A stretch of 64,000 nt of DNA, taken from contig LGRX02029362.1 in the NCBI GenBank assembly GCA_001247695.2, forward strand, positions 1-64,000, given 5' to 3'. This DNA is from Cymbomonas tetramitiformis. Taxonomy: Eukaryota; Chlorophyta; Pyramimonadophyceae; Pyramimonadales; Pyramimonadaceae. Below, one piece after another: positions 53,716-64,000 of the stretch (positions are counted from its first letter, which is position 1; every line of letters begins with the position of its first letter). The position numbers and the translations under genes were made by a program. The notes under the pieces were generated by a model. It made no database searches, was not told where the DNA came from, and saw nothing but the letters and a program-made list of their open reading frames with translations.

Positions 53716-54115
53716 GGAAATGCTCAACCGGCGAGTCAAAAAGAGCGAACCACGCACGTATCAACATGGTTCTGGTTGGCTTCGCTCGCTTGATGCTGCG
53801 AACAAATCTGTGCGGGCAAGACTTGTGAGCCTTTCTAAGGAGGACGGGGCTACATGGCACCTAAGTGCCTTGTTACAGGAGGGCCGGGCTTCCGCCTCAA
53901 TCCCGGGCTTCGACGGTTATTGCACTTTGGTGTGACCCTTTCATTGCTGCGGGAAGTATCTGCGGTGAGGACTGGGCGGTGCGCATGTCGGGGAGTGGTT
54001 GACCAGTTCGGCTACCACTATCTGCGGTGAGGACTGGGCGGTGCGCATGTCGGGGAGTGGTTGACCAGTTCGGCTACCACTATCTGACCTGCAACCGGCA
54101 GGGCATGTTCACATC
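53716..54115 (+). pseudogene. LINE fragment with a 57-bp tandem duplication
   Basis: QHGSGWLRSLDAANKSVRAR and DGATWHLSALLQEG match the LINE at 43.1-45.6 kb just before its zinc knuckle. The knuckle segment follows (gactgggcggtgcgcatgtc...ggctaccactatctg), and its sequence is directly duplicated from about 53972 to 54085. Frames are broken. Confidence 0.8.
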
Positions 54116-54147
54116 CTGGAGCATTCCGAGTTAAGCTCAATAAGCAT

Positions 54148-55095
54148 ACAGTGTCAGCACCGACGTTACAAAGCGACGTTCTAAAGCGATGAACTTCGAA
54201 CGAGAAAAGAATTTCGTTCATCGTATGTCGAGCCTCAATAATACTTCGAAGACTCAGACTCTCTAGGAAACTCAGACTGGGCGACCTGACGTGTAACACC
54301 GCTCCTTCTTGCCTTAGTAACTCTTCACCATCGAACCTGAAGGCGAGCTCAAGTGAACATTGTGCGTTACGATGCACCAGCTGCCAAGCTGGTCAACGTG
54401 GTGTGACAGAGTCTGTGATCCCTAGTCTCCCAACAAGCCTTCACACCTCAGAGTCTAAGCGGAGCCTCTGAAGCATAACATCACAGTTCCTGAATCTGAA
54501 CACCGCGAACGGCGTGCGACTCAGGTACAACATCTACCAGGCACAAGCTGCGACCTAGCGAATCAGAACGTACACTAGTAACTTTATGGCAGCGTAAGAT
54601 GCCAGGTAGGCGGTTCAGTTTCCAAGAAAAATTCAGTTGTGGCATGCCATTCACCGTTGGAACACTAGCACCTCCGGGGGCTCGACCTTTACCGGATGCT
54701 CCTGGGCGCCTTGTGGTACAGGATTAAATTGTATGGCAGGGAATAATATGAATGACACAAGCGCAGGCTAAACGAAGTAAACAGTCTGAATTCAGAAGCA
54801 CTGCGAGAAGCTCAAATAGTGTACAGTGTCAGCACCGACGTGAGTTTACAGCGATGAACTTCGAACGAGAAAAGAATTTCGGTCATCCTACGTGGGGTCG
54901 AACCTTGCAATAATACTTCGAAGATTCAGAATCTCTGGGAAATTCGGCGTTTGCGATCTTTGGGACGTACGTGGCACCGCTCCGTCTTGCCTTAACACCT
55001 GACCGTCGAAGCAAAGTCGAGCTCAAGTGATGTGCATGCACTGCCACTGGTCAACGTGGTGCATCTGTTTTCCCTAGTCTCCTAACAAGCCTTCA
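54148..55095. repeat. Pair of diverged direct repeats, about 296 and 273 bp
   Basis: 54148-54443 and 54823-55095 share acagtgtcagcaccgacg, gatgaacttcgaacgagaaa, aatacttcgaaga and ccctagtctcc.aacaagcc in the same order. Roughly 380 bases without coding capacity separate them. They could be LTR-like ends of a small non-autonomous element or a simple old duplication. Confidence 0.75.
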
Positions 55096-55489
55096 TTTTA
55101 ATATAGCGCAAACGAACTGACACGCCGAAGGTACAAAATGAAAGACGCAGCTTTACAAGCAACATGTTGTGACTGTTTTCTGAATCAAGGGTACAAACGG
55201 TCATTCGAAATAATGACGGAGATTAGCCTCTTTTTTAGCAACGGCGACGGAATTTACGGCCGCATATATCTACGAAAATATAAATCGGATTCGGATTTTG
55301 AAAAGTGTAGTCGATTCGGCTCGACCTGAACTATCGATTCCGCAAAAAAAATCCAAGAAAAAACTCCGTATGCAAAAAAAGCAAAACAAATTTTTGGGTT
55401 TACACTATGAGCAGGGTTTTGAGTGCAAAGGAGCCCCGTTTTTCAGGGTTATTGTTGAAAACATAATGTAATATACTGCAGTATTCTAC
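55096..55489. other. 3' flank of the UBA/DDE/C2HC gene
   Basis: AT-rich, with several A-runs near 55345-55390. A 63-codon plus-strand frame at 55138 has no features. The 3' UTR of the neighbouring minus-strand gene probably ends here. Confidence 0.45.
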
Positions 55490-58400
55490 TCAAGAGACAG
55501 CAAACTGTTTGAGGAAACTAATTACAAGAGATTTCTCTGCATCCTCATCTAATGAGACTTCCTCCTCATCATCCATGCCCTCATCTGGGTCACTTGTTTC
55601 AGTGCGGTTCACTTCCGGGTCACACGCCACGATGACATTCGCATCCTGCGCCTGAGGTTGCTGAACAGGAGGTACACCGTGCATTTCCATATCTCCCGAA
55701 GTAGGTGCCACACTTGTCTCCATCTTCTCCACAAAAGACAAAACCGAAGCAAGAAAATCAGCCTTCTTACCCACAGGAAGCTCATCAGCGCAATCTTGAA
55801 AATGCATAAGCAACCCTTTTAGCGGGCCCACTTTTAACTTTTTAACATATCCGGCACGGCCACCAGGGCTAAGACTTTTCAGTGCTGCAAAATTCTCTTG
55901 GCTCGCATCAAAAATGGCTTTTCGTTTGGCCGCAACTGCTCTCTGCTTGGCTTGTTCATTCTCTAGGCGTCTGTTGGATGCCGCCGGTGGTGCATCCGGC
56001 CGTGTTGCAACTTGCTGTGGTGCTACGGCTTGTGCTGCTGTTGCGCCCTCTGTGTTTGTTCTCACCCAAGACCCCTCCAAACCCATAAACCACTTTTTCC
56101 ATACAAACAAGAAAGTTTGTTGCACATTGGGTGGGCACACACCTGCAGTAACCGGCTCGCGCTGCCCTTCACCCTGCGTATCCTCGGACACCATCTCCAT
56201 TTCAGTATTTGCAGCTGACTCTGACTGAGCAAGAGCAAGCTCGATCTCCGCCCTCACTCGGGCATTTTTACCTTCCAACACATATTTAGAATACCGTCGG
56301 GAAAACCAACTAGTTATTTGATCCAACCTTAACTGCTTCTGGGGTGCAGACACGGCGTTTATCGCATTCATAACATCCTGATCACTGTCACGACTGCTGC
56401 GGCCTGCTCCTCTTTCCAGTCCCAGTTGGAAAGCTGCTTCAAGCATTTTAATTTGTTCTTCCGTTTTTTGTTGCGGAGTGACGCGAGCCTTCATTGCATA
56501 ACCCTTACGAGGCGTGTCACATCGCGGCCGGTTCAAAATGTAAGTCCACTTCCCTCCACAAGCACTATCACCCACCTCTACGTCCGCCAGTAAAAGGGGC
56601 ATATCAAGCCCAAGTGGCTCGCAACCGTAAGGATTATATTCCTCACCCAGATGCCTGTGATCTGTGCTCTCATAACGTAGAGCAGCTTCAGGTGGTTCTG
56701 ATATGGCGATATCCATGTCGATCTCAGGTCGATATGAGCGGCAACCACGGGAGGGGCCACGCAAAGATTGATCGACAAGAGGAGTAGGGTTGCATCGTTT
56801 TGCATGCCGTTCCATACGGACAACAGTTAAAAAAGGTGCATGGCGGCAGCCAGGGTGTGGACAACTAACAGTTGTCCGATTGGCTTCAATAATCTCACGC
56901 CGCGCGGACACACTTGCCTCAACCGCGGCTGCCTTAGCTTCCCGCCTCCGCAGACGATCCTCACGTTTCGCCCCCTGTAGATCAAGTGCTCTCCTCCCGT
57001 CCTTTACCTTCACCTCGGGTTTTTGTGCCTCACCACATTGGTGTGTCATCACTCCTGCACAAACAAAAACGGCGGGGTTTGAGAAATACACGCATATGGA
57101 AAGCCCACGTAAATACTCGTGACGCACCTGTAGTTGCAGGCAGTTCCTGTTTCTTCAATTTCTTCACGTCTGAATGTGTGAACAATCGACCCTCTCCGAT
57201 CTTGTGTTGCTCCCAACACCGCAACCCGCCTTCCTCATGCCGAAAGTGAGAAAAACGAGTGATCTGCTCCAACGTCCCCAAGTCCAAAGGCGAAGCTGGG
57301 CGCGCAATAGTGATAGTGCGCGCTATCATGCCAAGAATCCCGTGACCTGAGTTTAAAGCTGCGATGAAGTCCACTGCAGTGTTGGCATCAATTTTCCCCA
57401 GGTTCACCAAACGCCTAACATATGCCTTAGCTGTATTAAACGAGCTATCAGTTTCATCTTTACCCTCGCCTGCTTCATTCATACCACATTCTGTAACCTT
57501 TATGCCTGCAACATCAAAACACAACATAAGTACTTAAGAATATAACAAAAAAGGAAACGGGCTCTTTCGTTGCTTACCAGTAGAAGTTTCCATGTTGCTC
57601 AGCATCAACCAATAAAGAGTCCCATGATAGCAAGAGGCGTTATCAGATCGGAGTCGAGCGGTCTCAACCTGCGGCTCAAATTCCTTCACAATCTTTAACG
57701 TTGCCTCAGTCACACTGCTTGCATGCCACTGGTCTTGTTTGTGGTCGTTTGTGGCACCCAACAACACATACCAACGGTTTATGTCCCCCTCCATGTCAAC
57801 TGGCAGCTCACGTAAGAACTTTTGGGGGTCCTCAACCTCACCGCGTGCAATCATCTCTTTCGTTTCCACTGGCAAGGCTCTCACATATACCGTCGCCCCG
57901 TGCACCGATTCACCCGCCTGCCCAAAGGCATCACTAGTAGTTGCCAGATGTTTGTGAGGTAACCATTTGTTCATGTAGTCTAGAATAATGTATGCCTCGG
58001 TGTAACCCATGTCAGAGATCTCCTTACCAGGAACGGCGTTTTGGTGTATGGTTCTCACGCGGTGGCCAATATATTTCGACAGGCGTGATTCACTTTCCTC
58101 CAGCGCAAAGGATAGACGTTCCAGTTCCAGTTCGCTCAAAGCGTGCAAGTCGCGTGCAGACTTCAAAAGACAATGAAGTTCTTGCAGCAAGTGTGTGGCC
58201 AAGTTACAATCCGGACACGACATAGTGTGCTCGTGTGCACAAGTAGTGCGGAAACATGGATCGGTGGAACTGGACAAGGCGTATTGGATACAATGGGTCG
58301 CACACGTCGACTCTAACTGTGCGTGGACATTGAAGTCGGTTCTATAATACGTGCTCACCCTTTTCAGGATAGCTAAGAGGGATTCCCGAAGCCCTTGAAT

Positions 58401-60270
58401 GACGGGCAAGCCAGCCGATACCAAACCAGTAGAAGTGTAAAGGGGGATCACCCCATCCAGACCCGCCTGTGTGCTAGACCGGCTCGTTGCCTGCTCACGA
58501 AGTATATCTGTGACCGTGATTACAAAGCTCTCCATTGCCTCGAAGTTTTCCGTGCCATAAAACAAATCCTGATGACACACGCACGTGCGGGCAGTTTTGT
58601 TCACATACTCGCCGGTGTAAAATATCTTTTCAAAAGCTGAAACCCCAATAGGTTTCAAGTTCAAAAGCTTGCACTCCCTAAGATATTTTTGAAACAAATC
58701 TTGCACGTTATCCTGCAGTTGAAACTTTTCAATAGTCTGTGTCTTATCGGCACGTGTGTATGCTACTGAAGTGACTACGTCATCCCGAGATTTAAACTCT
58801 CGAAAATGAACCAGGGTTTCGAGTGGCAGACGTGACTTGTAGTGACGTTTTTCTCTCTCAGGCACATATTCACCCGCGCCGTTATGAGCGGCGTGCAGCC
58901 GAGCATTGTAAACAGTACGGTCTGAGCAATCAAAAGTTTCCTGGATAACTGCATATGGAAAGTGCGGGGCGGCCAGACTTAACAACTGAACTGCACGTGA
59001 CTTAGCTTGTCTACGAATATTTGGATCGGCCGCTGCCTTCGCCTCACTGACTGCGCTTTTGTAACTTGACACCAAGCCAGCAAAAAACGGAGAGTTCAAT
59101 AATAGGGCTCCCAGATCTAGATGGGGCCACAAGTGCTTTTGCTGAAACCCCTTGTTGTTCACCACGCTGCGCATGACACCTGAAATACAAAACGGGACTT
59201 TAAATATCTAATAAAAACGGGCATCACTGACAATACAAGTCAAATATCACAACATTTCAACAAGAACGATATGTTCACGCGCTCGCACCCTCGGGGTCTT
59301 TGGGATGCACTGTTTTCAAAACTGGTTGCAAGAATGCCATAAAGGTTCGATTAACGTCATACTGCCTCCGAGATCCCATGTTCGTAACGTTCGTGACAAA
59401 GTTCGTGTTAGGGAGGCGTCCCTCTTCGATCTCGAAAAGAGTAGACAGTTCGCTGACGTCAACGTTGTGAGTCGGTTCTGCCGGGATCAACAAAGCTTGC
59501 ACCCTTGGGTTTTTCCAACCGTATTTTTCCGGCCCACTCACAGAAACATTTCTATTCTCGCGAATCAATCTAAGTGCTTGCTTCCAAACAGCTGTCGCAG
59601 AGTCAGAAGAAAACCGAGCGGACTTGTATGTCCCGGGATGGATCTGGGACTTGTAGGAACAGGGATGGAACTCGGGACGGTTAGGATCTAGGGGCAAGTT
59701 GCTAAGCAGTGTGTCCGGGGCGAATACTTCGACAGAATATGTGCGAACATTTTGCGCTTGGGTCACTTCCACACGCCCCACGAGTAACACCGGCTCCCCT
59801 CTCCATGTCATTGAACGTTCCATGCGATACGTGGTAGGAATAACAACGTGTTTCTTGGGGTCAAAAGACTCCCCAACTGAAACGCGGTCATACTTACAAT
59901 CAAATACTGAAAAATTGCCTGACTGTGCTTTCCCTTCACCAATGACTGCAAGCAAAGGCTCCCCGAATGTCGAGACAGGCTGTGATGACGAGGCGAAACT
60001 CAGACAACTCGACAAAGAGCGTTTCCAGGAACCAGAGAAATACATATCTACGGCACGGCCAATATCAAACTGAGCACACTCGAGGATCTGCATGGCAAGA
60101 CTCGGAGGGATATTCGTGAGTTCGGAGAGCTGCTGAGCTTGCTGGGCGTCTCGCTCCTCCTGCCAGTTTATCGGGCCAGTTGGTAACACCATATTCCGCA
60201 GGAGTCCAGTGAGGAGAAGGAGGGATAAAATACCATAAAAAAGCGTGGTTAGGAACGGTGGAATGTCCAT
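55490..60270 (-). CDS. Four-exon gene: UBA-like, DDE-transposase-like and C2HC zinc finger protein
   Basis: Exons on the minus strand: 60270-59289, 59179-57578, 57505-57128 and 57054-55490, all joined in phase 1 with canonical sites (donors GTGCGA, GTAAGC, GTGCGT; acceptors TTTCAG, TTGCAG, GTGCAG). Total 4527 bases, 1508 residues. Residues about 47-80 (LTNIPPSLAMQILECAQFDI...) resemble a UBA-like helical domain. The middle carries Cys-rich stretches (CVCHQD; CAHEHTMSCPDC) and a RNase H-fold-like block with RSDNASCYHG (Asp about 840) and NEAGEGKDETD (about 871-881), recalling a large unnamed family with SDNAGCYH and Q.GKD.CD in sponges, cnidarians and oomycetes. A C2HC finger lies at C1052, C1057, H1071, C1075, followed by LRLDQITSWFSRRYSKYV, a helical DNA-binding-like segment, and an acidic C-terminus. 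It may be a domesticated or active transposase with nuclear function. The N-terminal hydrophobic stretch (5-27) may be intronic. Confidence 0.72.
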
Positions 60271-60330
60271 CGCACCGAACCTGAAAGCAACTTGTCAGGG
60301 TTTTCTGTTCCAGTGTCACAAACACCCCCA
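60271..60330 (-). other. Possible upstream splice acceptor of the UBA/DDE gene
   Basis: Reading towards the gene, the sequence gttgctttcag lies directly before GTTCGGTGCGATGG, so the ATG at 60270 may sit at the start of the second exon, with a 5' UTR exon further upstream. Confidence 0.4.
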
Positions 60331-62692
60331 GTAACTCAAAAGCGGATTCGCCCCCAAATTCGCCCTCATATCTTTAGCTACAGAGCACCTAGAATAAAAA
60401 TAAGTAGATGAGGTGATAGGCCTACTTCACCCCCATCAAATGAGCCATTGCCCGCCCGAACTTCGACAATGGTGGCAAGGCAGTTGATGATCGAAAAAAA
60501 CAGGGCTTCCTAGGTAGCGCGGATAGCTCCGCTCACAAATCTCAAGGAAACGCTCGATTTTGCTCAGCACACACCCCATGGAATGGTTTTAACATTAAGA
60601 AGTAGTTTGTATACGCACCTGTTTCAGGTTTTTGCCTTCATAAACTGGCAAAATTGACTGAATGGGCTAAAAACACATGCTCTGTAACCCCTCTTAAATC
60701 GCCGGGCGCGGCGGTTGCATCTGAATCCGTCATTATTTCGAATGACCGTTTGTACGCTTCACCTGGAAGATTTTCTGTTGTTTTAGGCATTTATTTACTC
60801 TTGTTCCCAGAGTTTCTCCGAGCGCGGCCGCTGCGCGGCCTGCGACACGCGAGGGTCGACGTTACAGTTGATGGAAGAGGCTCGTCTTATGGACCCCACA
60901 GAGTTACAAACCCTAAATGTCTATTTTCGTCCATAAGCTCTGGGGACAAGAGTAGGCATTTATTTGTAAGGTTCAGCTATTTCGATTTTGGGTCGGTTTA
61001 TTTGGACAAGGCAAGGTGTGCCAGGAACACCTGCGCCTGGAGAGGGTTTACTCTGGGGGCCAGAGCCTTCGGATCGGCTATATTTAGATGTTATGACTTA
61101 GGGTTTGTAACTGTCATGGAGTCCGAAGGCTCTGGACTTTTATGTCACGCCCCGAAAAAAGGTTGTTCAAATGGCCTAAAAAATTCAGGGTTCCTTTAGA
61201 CATGTATTCTAAGGTATACACAAGTGTTACTTTTTGGATTCGTGCTTTACTTTCCCTTTTATTGGCCATGAAATCCGCAAAATTACAGAGAAACCAGCAC
61301 AAAAAACTGTGGTCAAGAATATTTGATACAAATTAACATAACTTTTGCAATACTCAATTATTTTCAACCATTCAAATCGCAAAGCAAAATAGTTTTTGTC
61401 AAGGAACCGTTATAAGACAACAATATTATTGAAAGTGATGCCATTCCCACCCTACCAATGTCATTATATAAATAAAGTAAGGGTCCGCTCTCACATGTAT
61501 ATGTCAATCGCTTGGAGATAACTTATGATCCCATATAGGCACTTTGTCTACGCCGTGTATTACGGTACTTTCCACCTTGTCCTTCACTAGCCTTTGGAAT
61601 GTCATTGTGCCGCTTCTTCGTCTTGATACCCTTTGGTTGTGCCCTGCAATTATCGCATTTCAAATTACATGTTTGCATATCAATTTTCTCTGAGCTTCTA
61701 AAATGTAACAAACCTCGATGCTCGAATCATCGATCCTCGATCGCCGCGGCTCAGAGACTCCGGTTCCGGAGTAGAGAGGGTTGGCGTCGACAAGTACTGT
61801 AGTGCTGACCAGTCTGGGAGCAGCAACCTGGAGGATGGTGCGTGTGAAGGGACGCCTCAGCCTCTCACGATCCAGTCGGACGCCGACAGCTTAGGCCCGT
61901 GCTACACCGAAACTTGGGAAAGCAAATGTGTTGATCGCAGCGATTTCATTGGCTCATGTCGCGACTCTCATCCGGCGAGGTCATGCGAGGTCATTATTTG
62001 TCAAATGCCAAAAAGTTAAAGTAAATACTCGTCCAACATTTGACACCTCGATTTCGATCTCGAGTTGGACAACATTTGCACCAAATGTCGCCTGGGACAA
62101 ATCCTGGATCATCAGATCAAAAAGTCGGGTACAGTTCAGAAAGACCACCGGCAAACTGGAATGCCGACATCGTGCATCCCTGGAGTCGAATATGCTGAAT
62201 CTTCCAATCACAGGCACTCTGGAGGAAGGGGTCGTCTAATCCGGAATTATAAATTATAAACTACGCTTGACGCGATCTGTGGGATATATAGTGCTGACTA
62301 TATATTGAGGTGGTGAAAACTCAGAATGCTTACACTTAATAAGATAACATAAGTAGTGAAGTTAGATTGAGTGTCGCTCGGCTAAAGCCCGAAACCCTGA
62401 ACCTATGACAGCCGTACTGTACGGAGTACTAGTACAGACAGAGGACTGTGACACATACGGGGTGTCACATCCAGCACACCACCCTGTACTATTACGGAGG
62501 AAGAGTTAGGGTGGAACAGGCAGTGTTAGGTGAAACAAAACACACCATCTCAAGCGGTGGAAACAAATTTCTAGTGGGGGCCTGTGCTCTTGGCCAGGGC
62601 GGTCCCAAATCTCTAGCTAGCACTACACACTGAAGGCTGCTGTGCCCGTGATACAGATCTAGTCGTGCTACTAGGCTTCCGACAGCAACTCT
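60331..62692. other. Intergenic stretch, no gene recognised
   Basis: A 181-codon plus-strand frame (60654-61199) has no recognisable domain and contains an inverted repeat (CCAGAGCCTTCGGA at 61060-61073 against 61122-61135), so it is more likely part of a foldback-type repeat. Other frames are short. No RNA gene is evident. Confidence 0.45.
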
Positions 62693-63514
62693 TAAGGCTG
62701 CGGGGTAATTTTTTTGGTAAATTACCGGTGCGGTAATTACCGGTAAATTACCTGGTATTACCGACCCTCGTTTCTGAATTACCCTCCATACTTAAGATTT
62801 TACCGGTAAATTACCAATTACCGCATTGGTAATTTACCAATTACCAGGGATTACCTGGTAAATTACCAGTTCCCATTGTGTCAATTATCCCAATTTCAAG
62901 CTATCGAACGTAGGCATGCGGTCAGTTTTAAGTGCACTCTGATTTTTCGAAGAAACCGCAGCTATTTTAACAGCTGCATGTATATATATATATATGATAG
63001 TAGCTACATAAATAATAACATCTGCGTATGTGATTGTGTTGCATATATGAGCATATAGCGTGCCAGAATATGCTCACGCCGGCAACAGAGGTCCCTGGTG
63101 GAGCCTTTACACATTTTGAGGCGCCCTACATACCGCTGTCCTATGAAATATCGTGTCAATATCGGAATGGGCATAGTCAAAATTGGTTTCCGATCATGCT
63201 ACCTCGCAGGGACCCGATCCATAAACCGCACCATGAAGAACTCGGATTTGGGATACTGTCTGTACTTCTGGAAAAAGCAATAGCATGGTGTGTGCACCTT
63301 CATCATCGCAATAGCAATATTACGTGCCGACACAATTCTAATGGCCGATACAAACCCACACGAACTTTTAAAAATGAATTCGGAGCCCTGATGCGAAAGT
63401 TGGGTCATTTTGTGCAGGCGGTAAAATGTTGGTAATACCACTGAAAGTATTACCGGTAAATTACCCGGTATTACCACACCCCATTTTCAAATTACCGGTA
63501 ATTTCGCAGCCTTA
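62693..63514. mobile_element. 822-bp non-autonomous hAT-like element
   Basis: Termini TAAGGCTGCG (62693-62702) and its complement CGCAGCCTTA (63505-63514) match the style of hAT ends. CAACTCT lies directly before the left end (62686-62692) and two bases after the right end (63517-63523), a near-perfect target duplication. Subterminal parts at 62700-62875 and 63425-63505 are filled with TTACCGGTAA and GGTAATTTACC words, typical of dense transposase-binding repeats. The interior (62876-63425) has only a motif-free 133-codon frame. Confidence 0.78.
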
Positions 63515-63521
63515 CCCAACT

Positions 63522-64000
63522 CTAGCCACCTTGAGAGTGGTCCACAGAGTAGAGTTCACAGAGATTGAAGTTGTTGTAGTTCTCAAATTGAAAGTCCAGA
63601 CTGTAGATGCCGAAGCCGTCAGAGTCCAGATTGAAGATGTTGTAGAAGTCAGCCGGTCCAGTGTCCAGAAGGTCAAGGTCAGTGAAGTAGCCCACTGTGC
63701 CATTCTGACAACCCGAGCAGTCACCGTACACCACCGACGGTGGAGCAATCTCCACATCACAAAGTACAGCGGCGGTGACGGTGTCGATCATGGCGATGCT
63801 CACACACAGAAACAAAGCGGGGATAGCTGCTGCCGTGAGGAATGCGCCGATTGAAGGTGTTCGTACACCACCAACCCGTGGAGCGGGTGGTGGGACGGCA
63901 TCATGCAAGTCCCCGTCGTCAGACTCCGTGTCAGCCACGCTGGCCGAATCGTGCGTGGAAGAAATGTACGGAGGCAGGGGGTTGAAGGATTGAAGTGAGA
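63522..64000 (-). CDS. Membrane protein, partial (5' end outside window)
   Basis: A minus-strand frame open from the window edge to a TAG at 63522. Residues at the edge are Ser/Pro-rich (SLQSFNPLPPYISS), then an acidic stretch TESDDGDLHD, a Pro-rich basic part, a hydrophobic helix (SIGAFLTAAAIPALFLCVSI) and an extracellular-like segment with spaced cysteines (CDVEIAPPSVVYGDCSGCQNG) and acidic aromatic sequence. The order suggests a membrane protein with a cytoplasmic N-terminus. The apparent stop follows CTCAAG GTGGCT, a plausible splice donor, so the coding sequence may continue in exons beyond the hAT-like element at 62693-63514, which would then lie in an intron. Family not recognised. Confidence 0.5.
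   Translation of the reverse strand, partial: SLQSFNPLPPYISSTHDSASVADTESDDGDLHDAVPPPAPRVGGVRTPSIGAFLTAAAIPALFLCVSIAMIDTVTAAVLCDVEIAPPSVVYGDCSGCQNGTVGYFTDLDLLDTGPADFYNIFNLDSDGFGIYSLDFQFENYNNFNLCELYSVDHSQGG

Noticed and set aside
53218..53757. 179-codon minus-strand frame
   Set aside because: It overlaps a LINE fragment on the other strand and has no motif or splice context.
60654..61199. 181-codon plus-strand frame
   Set aside because: No domain and it contains an inverted repeat; more likely repeat sequence than a gene.

Overview
This is a repeat-rich eukaryotic nuclear window. Genes are split by GT-AG introns, coding sequence is GC-rich, and several transposon classes are present: hAT, tyrosine-recombinase (YR) retroelements, LINE-type elements with a restriction-like endonuclease, foldbacks and MITEs. 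Proline-rich PPSPPP extracellular protein sequence, plant-type leucine-rich repeats (LRRs) of the GTVPTEIG kind and a HeLo/MLKL-like kinase point to a green-lineage alga, perhaps a prasinophyte with a large genome such as Cymbomonas. That assignment is inference; no rRNA or organelle marker is present.

Layout. 1-5.5 kb: tandem repeats and a decayed hAT transposon with a second hAT fragment. 6.26-9.57 kb (minus): a complete five-exon protein kinase gene (633 aa as modelled) whose N-terminus resembles the four-helix MLKL/HeLo domain; TATA box and start are visible. 9.6-11.5 kb: a MITE and a minisatellite. 11.6-13.8 kb (minus): the C-terminal part of a membrane glycoprotein (proline-rich stalk, beta-rich SEA-like region, one transmembrane helix, short tail). 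14-47.4 kb (minus): a huge LRR locus. A signal-peptide exon at 47341-47220 is followed by 14 small LRR exons, most exactly 72 bp and in phase 2-2, each encoding one 24-residue repeat. Ten of them lie in a tandem array of nearly identical units of about 1.59 kb. The proline-rich membrane exons lie downstream on the same strand and may be the 3' end of the same gene. The introns have collected a 5'-truncated LINE with a 16-bp target-site duplication, a 935-bp foldback with TA duplication, a gag-like retroelement fragment and decayed RT/RNase H segments.

47.5-55.5 kb: a decayed YR element between direct repeats, LINE remnants and other repeats. 55.5-60.3 kb (minus): a four-exon gene for a predicted 1508-aa protein joining a UBA-like segment, an RNase H/DDE-transposase-like region and a C2HC zinc finger. 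62.7-63.5 kb: a non-autonomous hAT-like element. 63.5-64 kb (minus): part of a gene for a membrane protein that runs off the window.

Main observation. In the LRR array, introns and most of each exon are almost invariant from unit to unit, while the codons for the five x positions of LxxLxLxxN (the concave ligand-binding face of an LRR solenoid) differ in nearly every unit. This looks like a diversifying recognition receptor built from interchangeable exon cassettes. Exon models were built by eye from splice signals and reading phase and have not been tested against transcripts.
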